A stretch of DNA of 64,000 nt from Vitellaria paradoxa (Eukaryota > Streptophyta > Magnoliopsida > Ericales > Sapotaceae). Of this stretch, positions 49,007 through 59,335 are shown one piece after another. Location of the stretch: positions 1,426,001-1,490,000 of the forward strand of contig CM034233.1 of the NCBI GenBank assembly GCA_019916065.1, in the 5' to 3' direction. The notes under the pieces are model-generated. The model did not search any database. It saw only the letters and a program-made list of their open reading frames with translations, and was not told where the DNA came from. The first letter of the stretch is position 1. Each line of letters starts with the position of its first letter. A program made the position numbers and the translations under genes.

Positions 49007-49012
<6 letters not shown>
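44006..49012 (-). CDS. SUC2-like: Sucrose/H+ symporter, SUT1 (SUC2) clade, intact (SUT-C)
   Basis: A proton-coupled sucrose carrier of the plasma membrane, like SUT-A. Exons: 49012-47747 (422 codons, phase 0), 46621-46558 (64 nt), 46450-46407 (44 nt), 44194-44006 (63 codons with stop). The frame closes to 520 residues, and exon sizes 64 and 44 match SUT-A and SUT-B exactly. A Gln-rich N-terminus is followed by twelve hydrophobic segments, with [46 protein letters not shown] and [14 protein letters not shown]. One oddity: the residue before IPHKW is Arg, where SUT-A and SUT-B have Gly. The start is the ATG at 49012. The open frame extends upstream through the GA tract but has no earlier ATG. 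Intron 1 (1,124 nt) is about 830 nt longer than in SUT-B. The tail [18 protein letters not shown] differs from the PPPDAP type of SUT-A. Confidence 0.94.
45213..45562. mobile_element. Tourist-like MITE in SUT-C intron 3, shared with SUT-B
   Basis: Counterpart of 36095-36462 with TTA on both sides (45210-45212, 45563-45565). It starts GGTTGTGTTTGTTTG. Its presence at the same site in both units dates it before the tandem duplication. Confidence 0.7.
45882..46171. mobile_element. 290-bp MITE in SUT-C intron 3, empty site in SUT-B
   Basis: It runs from TGGCTCATTTGATTTG to AACTAAATGCCAC, with TAA on both sides (45879-45881, 46172-46174). SUT-B has a single TAA at the matching position (36771-36773). 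A second member of the same family lies at 49198-49527. Confidence 0.85.
47158..47225. repeat. 33-bp tandem pair in SUT-C intron 1
   Basis: CATTTATTCCCGGTCAAAGC plus TTCAAAATC repeats once with a single base change. It lies within the ~830-bp stretch absent from SUT-B intron 1, which otherwise holds no recognisable element. Confidence 0.75.
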
Positions 49013-49062
<50 letters not shown>

Positions 49063-49150
49063 CAGAGAGTAGTCCAAATATCAGAGGTTTGGGTATTGGA
49101 CTACTCTTTTGAATTGGATGGCTATTCCTATCCGTGTATGCCTATATATA
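49013..49150 (-). promoter_or_regulatory. SUT-C leader: long (GA)n, hairpin and TATA region
   Basis: On the minus strand the ATG is preceded directly by about 40 bases of (GA)n (49013-49054). Upstream lies a perfect 12-bp inverted repeat AGAGTAGTCCAA / TTGGACTACTCT (49066-49077 with 49096-49107), which would form a leader hairpin. A TATATATAGG stretch (about 49150-49141) lies some 135 nt before the ATG, like the TATA box of SUT-A. In SUT-B the (GA)n is reduced, the hairpin arms are mismatched, and the TATATATA is replaced by GTATAC-type sequence. Confidence 0.55.
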
Positions 49151-49197
49151 CAGGACAGTCCTATATATATAAATATATTACTTTTGAAAAGTGTAGG

Positions 49198-49527
49198 GGT
49201 CATTTGGTTGTCCTTCTATTTTTTGTTTTTCGTTTTTATTTTTTATTTTTTATTTTAAACTTATTTTTTATTTACACTTTTAAAAATAAAGAAAAAATTT
49301 AAAACGCATTTAGTTACTTGTGTTTTTAAATTTTGTTTTAGAAAATAAAAAATAAACTTACACATAAAATAAAAAATGACAAAAAGTCATTTTGAACGTT
49401 GTTAATCCAAAATAAAGAAAATTTAAAAATAATAAAAATAGAACATTTTTTGTCTCTTTATTTTAAAATTTTTAAAACATAAAATAAAAATAAAAAATAA
49501 AAAATAAAAAAATAAATAAAATGCCAC
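49198..49527. mobile_element. MITE upstream of SUT-C, about 330 bp
   Basis: It has the same family as 45882-46171: GGGTCATTTGGTTG at one end, AAATGCCACC at the other, and the shared interior 'gcatttagttacttgtg', 'cttacacataaaat' and 'ttaatccaaaataaagaa'. It sits about 50 bp upstream of the SUT-C TATA region. Exact ends uncertain. Confidence 0.7.
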
Positions 49528-49529
49528 CT

Positions 49530-49958
49530 TATATTTCTCCCTTTTTTTTGTGGTTAGGTAAGTAATACCTACTTGGGCTTCCAGTGCAATTTTTTTTTTG
49601 GCAGGCAGAATAATTTGGATTAATATTACAGGATAAGCACAAGCTGGAACAAATTTTCCAATGGCCCGCAATTTTTGGTAGGCGAGTTTTTTTACTGAAT
49701 TAATGCTCATGTTGTCTCATCATCGTCGTATCATAATCATCATCACATTATCTCATAATCATCATCATCCCACTTCTGCTTAGATTTAGGAGTATTGAAT
49801 TGACAAAAAAAATTAGTAAAGAAGTATAATAAAAATAAAAAAATATGACATAAATATAATACATAAAAAAAATTTAATAAAAAATTATTAAAATTAATTA
49901 AAATTAATGAATTTTAGTGACTTTTAATACCGTTAGACAAGTCCTTAGAAACAATTAA

Positions 49959-49998
<40 letters not shown>

Positions 49999-51000
49999 TT
50001 GAAAATGGCTGACAAGAGTTGTCGGAAAAGTAGGAACACCAGAACACTAGAGATCGTGATCCAAAGATCTAGCTTTGTTTCTACGTAAGCCGTCATGTTG
50101 TAAATTAATGATTTTCCAGCCGTTCCCAAGACCAAGGAAGATTGCCGACCCAGCCCCCATTTGCTTTGCCTTATTATTAGGATTGGTTTGGTTCGAAAAA
50201 AAATGACAAAAAAATTTATAAACGTAAGTATGTCATCATCGTGCACTCATTATATGCCTCGTGCACTTGCACGCCTGCGCCGGCCTCTGATTTGAAATTG
50301 GACTGGAATTAATGGGGTCCGGTTCATGTATACGCAGTGGCGGGCGGAAATGCTATCCCTTCCCTTCCCCCCTCAAATACTTTGACTCTAATTTTTAATA
50401 TATATGATGATAATATAAATTATTGTTTCATGCAACTGGCTGGGTTCAAATTGTTATAAATCATCACTCTTTTTTTTTATTTTAATTTTTTTAAACGTAA
50501 GTATGTCATCATCGTCTTTTGCTTCAAATTCTGCCAAAATCAAGTTATAATTTAATACAATTTAGATGTTTTTAATGCACATAAACCAGAGCATAATTAC
50601 TTTAAGCATAGATTATTAAGCTATTGATTAATCTTTTTAAAATTTAAATATCTTTTTCATAGTTGTTATACATATTGAATTTGATAATCTAACTAATTTT
50701 TATTTATACATAATTCAATTTATCATTAAATGTTAATATCTTAAAAAATTAAAGAAAAAAGAAAATCGGCTAAAACTTAAATGGGCTAAGATTTAGGCAT
50801 ATAAACATATTCTTAATACTTTTAAAATAAAAAAATAAAAAAAAAAACACAAGTTTAAGTCTCACGAATGTGATAAAAAAATATCAAAAAAAAAGTCGGC
50901 ATGGCACAATCACTTACAAAATTTCTCATTGGTGTGCTGAAAATGGGAGCATGGTAGAATAATTAATGAAGTGATACGGCGGGAGGGTTACGCGCAGGGG
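49530..51000. other. Intergenic DNA, no gene seen
   Basis: Holds a (TA)n tract at 49962-49994 and low-complexity AT sequence. The open frame at 49914-50246 (-) reads partly through the TA repeat and shows no known motif. Confidence 0.5.
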
Positions 51001-51004
51001 ATAA

Positions 51005-52192
51005 GGGGGGGCTGCAGTAGCCCATTCACTGCAGCGGCAGCAGTTCGAGGAACGGCGTCGTTGTGCTCCAAAATTGGTGGTTTTGCCAGACGGGATGGCT
51101 GAGTGCAGATTGAAAAAAAAAAACTGTAAATAAAAATAATTAATTTTTTATTTGATTAGGTTAGAAAATAAAATAAAATAAAAAATATTTTTAATATAAT
51201 TAAGTAACTTTTAATAATTTTTTTGGTATTTGGTAAAACAAATATAAATTTTTAGTAAGGTTTAATAATTTTTTGTATGTTTGGTAAAAATTTTTGAAAC
51301 TTTTAAATTAAGTTAAAATGAAATAATGATCATACTTCTCGCCAACTCATAAAAAAAAATTAATGTGTTAGCAACTTGTCACATATAATTATTAATAACT
51401 TTTGTATCAAAAGTTTGTATTTATTATATTTAATATACTTAAGTAACTTTTAGCAAATTTTAAGTGTGTAGAAAAACAAATAGAAATAAATAAAAATAAA
51501 AATAATTAATTTTTTCAAATAATTAATTTTTAATATGCTTGTTAACAATATAAATATAAATAAATTTTATTCTAATTTAATTTATAATATATTTTCTTAT
51601 GCCAAAGTAAACTTAAGTGTTTTTGTTAAAATTTTAGAGGTTAATTTATAAAAGATAATTATGTTTATTTAAATTATATATAAAAACATAAAAAAAAAAT
51701 TTAATTGAAGAACATAAGAATATGAATTTGTAGTTTCACTTAAACGTTATTTGCAAGATGAAAAGATAAAAATAATAAACACAAACTTTTGATACAAAAG
51801 TTGTTAATAATCCGGCAGGTCGCCAACACATTAATTTTTTTGATGAGCTGGCGAGGAATATAATTAGTATTTCACTTTAACCCAATTCAAAAGTTTCAAA
51901 AATTTTTATCAAATACACAAAAAATTATTAAACATTACTAAAAATTTATATTTGTTTTACCAAACACTAAAAAAATTATTAAAAGCTACTTAATTATATT
52001 AAAAATATTTTTTATTTTATTTTATTTTTAACCTAATCAAATAAAAAATCAATTATTTTTATTTATAGTTTTTTTTCAATCTGCACTCAGCCATCCCGTC
52101 TGACAAAAGTCACAAAACCACCAATTTTGGAGCAAAACGACGCCGTTCCTCGAACTGCTGCCGCTGCAGTGAATGGGCTACTGCAGCCCCCC
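51005..52192. mobile_element. 1.2-kb long-inverted-repeat (fold-back) element
   Basis: The left arm (51005-about 51428) and right arm (about 51770-52192) are long inverted repeats, almost identical over the outer ~100 bp. The outer ends read GGGGGGCTGCAGTAGCCC inward on both sides, then CACTGCAGCGGCAGCAGTTC. The spacer is about 340 bp of AT-rich DNA. I see no open frame. It resembles a non-autonomous Mutator-like or fold-back transposon. No clear target duplication was found. Confidence 0.75.
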
Positions 52193-53580
52193 TCACCCAC
52201 GGGCAGGTAGTCTGCCGACTCTGCCCCGCATAAGAGCCGTCAAGGTTGGAGCGTGGGAGATTGCATTTGCGGCCACCCCAAATTGATTATTTGACTTGAT
52301 AAGTGACTCAAAAGGGGAATCATCGATGTCACATAGATCCAACACGTGACATCTGCGCAGTTAACTTCTTTTAACTAATTTCTCAGGCTATTGACGTGAC
52401 ACAGCCGCTATCTTCCGGGTTTACATCAAATCTGATAATTCAGGGCTGTTTAGCTTCTAATTAAATATCAAAATTTACTAAAAGTTACAAAAAAATTTAT
52501 ATTTTTTTTAATTAAATTTTGTCACATATCACCTTTACATTAAATTTTTATATTTTTATTATATTTTTTTACTAATTTTTTTTCTAACCAAACACTCTCA
52601 ATATATATCCTCCACGTGTGCATTAAATATGTTGGTCCTTGACCGGAGTTGTTGACGGTGGGTCTAAATTCTACCATTGCATGGTTTTATAATTTATTGT
52701 TGCGCATATTGATCGATCGATGTGTGCAGTATAAATTAAGAGAAATTCACTCCTTTGATATTTAACTTTTGAGATCAAAATTTTTTTTTTTAATTTTTAA
52801 ATTTTTATCTAAAATTTAAAACATATTTATATATTTTTTAAATTAAAAATTTATAAATATATTTCTAAAACTAAATTTTAACCCAACAATTTAAATTGAA
52901 TTACCATGGAATTGATATTAAATTTGCCTTTTCCAATTTTTTCAGTGCATGCCCTTACCTCTTTGGAGGAGGAAAATTTTCTTATGCTCGAGCTTTATGG
53001 GAATTATTGCAGTAAGTTGTATTAAAGTATGTTTGGCTATTAAAAAGTTAATTAGTGCCCTTAGAAGGTGTGTGTTTGGTCTTTTTAAGTTCGCGTCACA
53101 TTAACATTAGCACAATTGTAGTAAATTTTAATGTTTTTGGTTTATTAAGATCGTATCCCTTCCACATAATTGTATCAAGTGCTTGGTAAAATATGTCTGT
53201 AGGGCACCACGCTAGCACACCAATAGCATTGCTTACCAAATAACTGCACCCAGCTAGCTCATACCTAACTCGATGATGCTGACCTCCCAAGTTGCATACC
53301 GGCAAGACATCCCCATGTCTCTGATTTACTTTTGCTTTACGGTTTGATTTGTCTAATTATTTTGAGAATATGCCAAAAACAATAATCATTCCAATTTTGA
53401 AAAGCTGAAGCAGAGTACATTTTGACAATCAGAAAGGAGAGGGCAGGGATAGCTCTGACAAGAAGAAACGGACCCATAACCTATCAATTATTGGGAAAAG
53501 ATTGCAAAGAGCATTCTGTACACGCAAGAAACAAAAATGAAAAACAACAACTTTTGACAACCATTCAATCTCGCTGACAG
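52193..53580. other. Intergenic DNA, no gene seen
   Basis: Ordinary AT-rich sequence with short open frames of no recognisable content. Confidence 0.5.
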
Positions 53581-53590
53581 TCAAAATCCC

Positions 53591-55070
53591 GGAAAGTGGG
53601 GTTGACATCGCGCGCGTTGTTAGCCCGCTATAGGAGTGGAAACGAGTCGAGCCGAGCTGAGTTTTAACATACTCGAGCTCGGCTCGAGCTTTTTATACTG
53701 AGCTCGAGCTTTTATATAGGCTCAAGCTCGGCTCGATAAAGAAGAAATTAGGCTCGCGAATAGCTCGATCAAACCAAAACGACGTCATTTTGATTTAAAA
53801 TATAATATATTTAAAAAATATAATATATTTAAAAAATATAATAAAAATATTATTAAAAATATATATATTATTCTAACCGAGCCTGCTCGCGAGCCTTCGA
53901 GCCGAGCTTCTCTAGGCTCGAGCTCGAGCTCGAATCCAAAACGAGCCAATAACCAAGCTCGGTGTGAGCTCGTTTAACTCACGAATCGAGCTCGAGCCGA
54001 ACTTTTTTCAAGCCGAGCTCGAGTAGCTCGCGAACAGCTCGGTTCGTTTCCACCTCTAGTCCGCTACTCTCGCGATCGTGGCCGTTCGACTTTTGGCACA
54101 TGTGATCTGGCTGCTCTTTTTTTTTTCAAGGGCAACGTTCGCCTCTTTTTTTTTTTTCAGTTTTCAGAAAAAATAAATTAAAAACGACAACAAAAAAATA
54201 ATAACAAAAAAACGACAGTATTGTCAAACGGATCTTAAAAAATTAATTTTTTTTACTTTTTTTCTTTTTTAAACATAGAAAAAATTATTTTTTAATAATT
54301 AATTAGTAATTAATTAAAAAAATACCGCAATGTCAGCCATTAATTTTTTAATTGACAACACTGTCATTTTTCTGCCGTGGACATCGCTGACATTAATTTT
54401 TTAATTGACAACACTGTCATTTTTCTGCCGCAGACATCACGAGTGATGCTATGTTAAGGAAAAAATGTTATTTTTTAATTAATTACTAATTAATTATTAA
54501 AAATTTAATTTTTTCTATGTTTAAAAAAGAAAAAAAAAAGTAAAAAAAGTTAATTTTTAAGACCCGTTTGACAACACTCTCATTTTTCTGTTGTTATTTT
54601 TTGTTTTCGTTTCTTATTTTTTATTTTTTGTTGCCATTTATTTTTTCTGAAATTAATACAAAAATTGTGTAATTAATTAAAAAATAAAATTTTTTTGTAA
54701 ACACAACATGGCTCGCGATGTCAGCCCCAGGTTAACATCGCGGGCGATGCTGTGTTTAGGAAAAAATTTTATTTTTTAATTATTTATTAATTATTAAAGA
54801 ATTAATTTTTTCTATATTTAAAAAAGTAAAAAAAGTTATTTTTAAGGCCTGTTTAACAACACTGTCGTTTTCTGTTCTTATTTTTTTGTTGTTGTTTTTT
54901 ATTTATTTTTTCTGAAAACTGAAAAAAAAAAGAAGGCGAACGTTGTGTGGGAGGCTTGAAAAAAAAAAAAAAAGAGGAGCGGCTAGGATCGCACGTGCGG
55001 AGAGTCAAACGGCCACGATCGCGAGAGTAACGGGCTAACATCGCGCGCGATGTCAGCCCCCCGCGCTTCC
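53591..55070. mobile_element. Non-autonomous Mutator-like element with nested hAT MITE, 1,480 bp
   Basis: It is flanked by a perfect 9-bp direct repeat CAAAATCCC (53582-53590 and 55071-55079), the Mutator-type target length. Its ends are long inverted repeats. Left: TGACATCGCGCGCG, then TTGTTAGCCCG and, after the nested hAT, CTCTCGCGATCGTGGCCG. The right end is the complement of these. The arms pair further inward through a CAGTTTTCAGAAAAAAT segment. The middle carries direct repeats of 'ttaattgacaacactgtcat' near 54345-54425. No transposase frame. Confidence 0.85.
53631..54058. mobile_element. 428-bp hAT MITE nested in the Mutator-like element
   Basis: Ends are TAGGAGTGGAAACGAGTCGA and the near-complement GGTTCGTTTCCACCTCTA. 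Flanks GCCCGCTA (53623-53630) and GTCCGCTA (54059-54066) agree at 7 of 8. The interior is full of CTCGAGCTCGAG-type palindromes. It interrupts the left arm of the host element, which is whole in the right arm (cgggctaacatcgcg). Confidence 0.85.
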
Positions 55071-55079
55071 CAAAATCCC

Positions 55080-55458
55080 ACCCCAGACAATGTATTTCAT
55101 CGCCATTGATCATTTTTTTTGTTAATTCACACGCAAAACACTATCTCACTTGTATGTATGACTTACCATCCACTTTATCACACTTGGCATCTCCCTCTAG
55201 GGGCGGAGCCAGAATTTTTGCTGAGAGGCACCAAGCAACCAAGAAAAAATAACAATCGACTTATTTTTCGATTAAGTTTAGGAGAAAAATGATATTATTT
55301 TTAAAGAGAAAATAAATTATTTTTGAGTATTAACTAATTAATATATTTTTCACGGTTAATGGTTTAAGCACCTGAAATTTATTAGAGATATCTCTCGCTA
55401 CAAAAAATATAATTATTATTAAATTTTATTATCTATAAAACTTATTGTGTTAAATACT
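55080..55458. other. AT-rich spacer, no gene seen
   Basis: No feature recognised between the Mutator-like element and the SINE. Confidence 0.5.
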
Positions 55459-55477
55459 AAATTTACTGTGGTATAAA

Positions 55478-55887
55478 AAAAAAGGATTTGACCTCGAGAG
55501 ATTCACTCCCTAGGCCAAACCCCTAGAGAGTGAATCTCTTTTGATTTGTGCTACACATGCCGGCCCCTTAACATGTGTAGTGGTAAATCGTGAACTCGCG
55601 TAGCGGCGGGGAGTCGGACTCTCTTTTGATTTGTGCTACACATGCAGGCCCCTTAACATGTGTAGTGGTAAATCGTGAACTCGCGTAGCGGCGGGGAGTC
55701 GGACTCACACCCAAGAACTGGATACGGTTCGTCCAGCTAAGGAGACCCGTCCTACCAACCTTTACTACGCTTTGCGCCCGGGAGGCTGGCCCCAAGTTTT
55801 GCTAGAGAGGAGACTTGAACTTGAGACCTTGGAGTGGTAAGCCCCTAAGTCCCAGTCCAAGACCATTCCATCTAACCCCTTGGGGTT
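55478..55887 (-). mobile_element. tRNA-derived SINE with internal duplication, 410 bp
   Basis: Flanked by a 19-bp direct repeat AAATTTACTGTRGTATAAA (55459-55477 and 55888-55906, one mismatch). On the minus strand it begins AACCCCAAGGGGTTAGATGG (box-A-like), with AAGTTCAAGTCTCC as a box-B-like stretch. Toward its 3' end an 85-bp segment is present twice in tandem (55536-55620 and 55621-55705, about one difference). A hairpin GAGATTCACTC / GAGTGAATCTC follows at 55498-55540. Confidence 0.75.
55536..55705. repeat. 85-bp tandem duplication
   Basis: Two units starting CTCTTTTGATTTGTGCTACA at 55536 and 55621, identical except for C/A after 'acatg(c)'. Very recent by divergence, or an assembly effect. 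Confidence 0.9.
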
Positions 55888-56294
55888 AAATTTACTGTAG
55901 TATAAACAAAAATATACAATAATGTATTAAAAAAATATACTTTATTTCACAAAAAATACCAAGTTTGATTCTTTTAAACTTTTTATATGTTAAAAAATTT
56001 TGAGTTAATTTTAAATTTTTAATAAAATCAAAATATCTTAATTTTTAATTAATTTAATTTTTTAATAAAATTAAAATAATAAAAAAGACATTTTAGTAAT
56101 TTTGCCTAAAAAATTGAGGGGTCACTTGCGCCCCCCTCCTCCATGTAGCTCCCCCCATGTCTCCCTTGCAATGGAATCGAAGTGCCATATGAGAAAGAAC
56201 TGTTGCAGCGAATCAGACAGTCACCCAAAATGCTTTTCTTTTTTTTTTTTTTTTTCTTTTTTCCCCTCCTGTGCATCCCCACACCATCACCTTG

Positions 56295-57432
56295 TCATAA
56301 ACTTCGTATTGTGTCCACTCGATCAATCACATCCAAAGCTTTGATGCGGTCAATATTAAAGTCGATGACGGGAACCGACGATGGCCTCCTCATGGGGAAG
56401 GGATCCTTCTTAGTTTCACTGGTTGGAGACTGGCTGCTGCTCTTACTCAACCTGTGGTGCTTGCTTAGCCTGGTTTTTGCAGTGTCGAACTCTTGACTCT
56501 TACTTATTCCGGGTGTTAGTTTCCTCTTACTCACATCCCGAAGCATCTCTTGATCTTCAACCGTCAGTGAGCGCGGAGAGCTGGATTTGTGCGTGGATAA
56601 CTGGATCGTCTTCTGACTGGGGGAACGAATTGGGGATTTCACAGGGGACCGGAATCCGCCATTGATGCCACCCCTTGATTGGCTAATAAGATGATGAAGC
56701 CATACCACCAATTCAAGAATACAAGTTTCGGTTTTCTCCTTGTCCGCATGATGTAGTGTTTCAATTCGGATCAAGTCAGTCTGGCCAGCAGGCTTCTTGT
56801 TCACGTCAGACCTAAGGATGTTTTAACTAGCCGTTGTCAAAGGAGGACAGAAGATCAAAATTAAGAGGTGAACATTGAGCAAATCATGCTCACCCAGTAT
56901 TTGCCCATTCTCCAACCCAACCAAAGCCATGATGTGCTCTGGTTTTTGAACAATTTGTGGCAAAAAAACACCTGGATTAGTGATGCATCATTTATCAGAC
57001 GCAGAGAAGAGAAAAAAAATGCAGCAGTTTGTCAAGATTAGTCGTTTTACTTCTGGTTGTGTTTGTGGCAATGGGAACAAGCCAGTGCAATGTTTTCTCC
57101 ATTTCAGCTTTGATTTGTGAAACCGTAAGCTGCAATAAAACGAAGACTAGTTACGAATGAGAATATAGCTGCATAAAATATCCAACGTCTATTGAAGCAA
57201 AAAAAGGAGCAGGGAAGGGATAGAAAAAGGAAAATGTCAAGACAAAAGAGAGGAAAAACAGAAATTTCATTTCTTAGCCTCAGGTAACAAGTTGGACCAG
57301 TAAAAGAATTAGTACCTCCTCCCCAAGCTGAAATGACTGCAACTTGGAACGCAGGGCTGACTTTATCCTAGGAGGCAGTCCTTGATACAAAGCATCCCTA
57401 GTATTTGGAGGCACAGAACTTGACCGCGTTAC
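56295..57432 (-). pseudogene. 3' part of a DUF668 (PSK SIMULATOR-like) gene, frame not closing
   Basis: Plant proteins with DUF3475 plus DUF668, such as Arabidopsis PSI1, act in peptide-hormone (phytosulfokine) related growth. Here I see the C-terminal third in four exons: 57432-57316 (39 codons, SSSVPPNTRDALYQGLPPRI), 57129-57051 (LTVSQIKAEMEKTLHWLVPI), 56938-56894 (AHHGFGWVGEWANTG), and 56811-56295 with stop (PAGQTDLIRIETLHHADKEK to SVPVIDFNIDRIKALDVIDR). Exon 57129-57051 is 79 nt. The next exon needs 77 (modulo 3), so the frame breaks at that GT-AG junction, apparently by a 2-nt AG gain. No upstream exons (DUF3475, first part of DUF668) were found up to 64 kb. Either it is a truncated pseudogene, or the 5' part lies outside and the mismatch is an error. 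Confidence 0.75.
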
Positions 57433-57439
57433 CTGAGAA

Positions 57440-59335
57440 CATCAAAATACTGAATCAGGGAAAATTCATAACAGAATTCATTACATTTTTCCCCCTTACT
57501 CCACAGAGAAAGCATTGGGAGTTCGCTTCCTTGCTCAACAGAAAAGGTTGACAGAAGTGAAGTCATACTCTTACATGTCATTTAATATTAACTTTGCAGA
57601 AAATTATTCTAAATATTAAGCTATACCCTCTTCAAGCTGACAAATTTTTTTCCATTCAAAACCTCTACGTTTAGTACCCTGCTTATCTCTTCTCATACTT
57701 CTATATGCCCCCACAACTTTTTCTGAAAATATTCCCATCTGATCGGAGTTCAAAAGGCAAAATAGGCACCCAATAGCTAACATAAGGCTACTTATAAAGG
57801 ATCTGAAATGAACAATACACATAATCAGAGTTCATTAACATGGTTTAGCAGAGCAGGGCAACCAAAACTTATAATTTTCTCTGATAGTTCCAGTCATCAC
57901 AAAGAAGATAGAGTGGAATTCAGGTGTCCACCGAGTATTAACGAAGATTTTTTTTTTTAATAAGTAATCAGAATTTTATAATTAAAAACATCAAGAAGAT
58001 GCAAAAAGGACCAAAGCTCATGTTACAATTTTAGTGAAGAAGGATTTTGGGACTGAAATCTAGGTCATCAAGTGGCTATGAACAGTTATACAAGAACATT
58101 AATTTTGCTAGTATTTGCAATAGATAAAGAGAACCCATAGGAGTAAGGAGTGAAAGAAGAAAAAGGAGAAGACCAGAGTGCTTCAACATAACAAGGACTA
58201 GGAAAATTCACAAAAATATTTCTCAAATTATATACCATATCTTCATTGAATAGATAATCCCATGAAATGGATGGGATTTCAAGAAAATTAATCTCGATGG
58301 AAGCCAAAAAAAAAAAAAGAAATGAAGAAAGAAAGAAAAAGAAAAAATTTTATGTTTTGCTTTTTGAAAGTGATTTCAATGGTGGCATCCATTTTCAAAG
58401 GCTGCTAACTCTACAAAATCTAATATAAACTCAACTCAATGAAGCCTTAATCCCAAACTAGTTAATGAGACTACCTAAATCATATTACTCCATTCTTTTT
58501 ATCAACGGTTACTTTTTATGTGAAATTATTTGAAAATAAGTCTCTCTTCACAATTCTAATATATGTAATCTTAGATCCAATATAAACATGACTAAAAGTA
58601 GTAACCTATGAAATTTTGACTAGCTAAAAATAGAATATGCTTGGCACAATAAACGAAAATTCTAAAAACATGACCAATTATTCAACCAATGGACCTTTAT
58701 TACCCCCATACCCATTTTTTTTTTTGGGGCGGGGGGAGGGTCACTACCCGCCACCACAGCTATCTTGGCATATTGGGCCTCAATTTTCCGGGTTGCACCA
58801 ACTCCATTTGCTTAGCAGGGTAAAGGGGGACTTAGCCCCTAGGTTGGCCCTTAGGAGTAATAGCACCCAATTGGGCATATCAACAATCTGGGTTTAGGTT
58901 GGACCTGATTTCTACATATCCAATCCGAAAGCGAAACTAAATTAACCTGGTCCTTATGTTCAAGACCCGATCCATGACAAATAGTTCTCAGGCCCGTGCA
59001 CCAAACCCCACATTCCCCCCCCCTTTTTTTTTAATTTTATGCACTGACAAGCTAATCTTAGCAAAAATGTTTAACAGATCTATGGATCAAAAGGTTAAAA
59101 GAGGGTTCATTCAAAGACTTGTATGAGCAAACCTCACTTCATTGGAGATGAAGGAAGAGAACAAAACCCCAGACCATAGAACTTCTACTCAAACCTAGAT
59201 CTATGTGCTCTTTTTAATATTTTGAAATGAAGGATAATTGGTATTTTTGATAAGCTATTGCAGATGGGTTTGGATCCTTATTCTTACCTTGTTCTTTTGA
59301 TTTGGTAGAGCAATCCTTCTTGGCAACAGATCTTC
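57440..59335. other. Upstream of the DUF668 fragment: no further exon recognised
   Basis: Reading the minus strand I find none of the expected DUF668 or DUF3475 motifs. The frame at 57822-57616 (-) has no known content. A segment at 59333-59289 (-) reads as a short open stretch ending AACAAG followed by GTAAGA, a good donor, directly beside the segmental-duplication edge. I cannot assign it. 58700-59030 is GC-richer and unrecognised. Confidence 0.4.

Larger units (their letters stand above)
43090..49140 (-). repeat. Tandem duplication unit 2, carrying SUT-C
   Basis: Direct repeat of 32500-42740. Exon 4 differs from that of SUT-B at about 25 of 189 positions, so the duplication is old. It ends just upstream of the SUT-C TATA region. 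Confidence 0.88.

Noticed and set aside
49013..49063. N-terminal extension of SUT-C with Arg-Glu repeats
   Set aside because: It is the (GA)n leader read in frame. There is no ATG upstream, and SUT-A and SUT-B start at the equivalent of 49012.
57616..57822. 68-codon minus frame near the DUF668 fragment, considered as a further exon
   Set aside because: It lacks any of the expected DUF668 or DUF3475 motifs and suitable splice borders.
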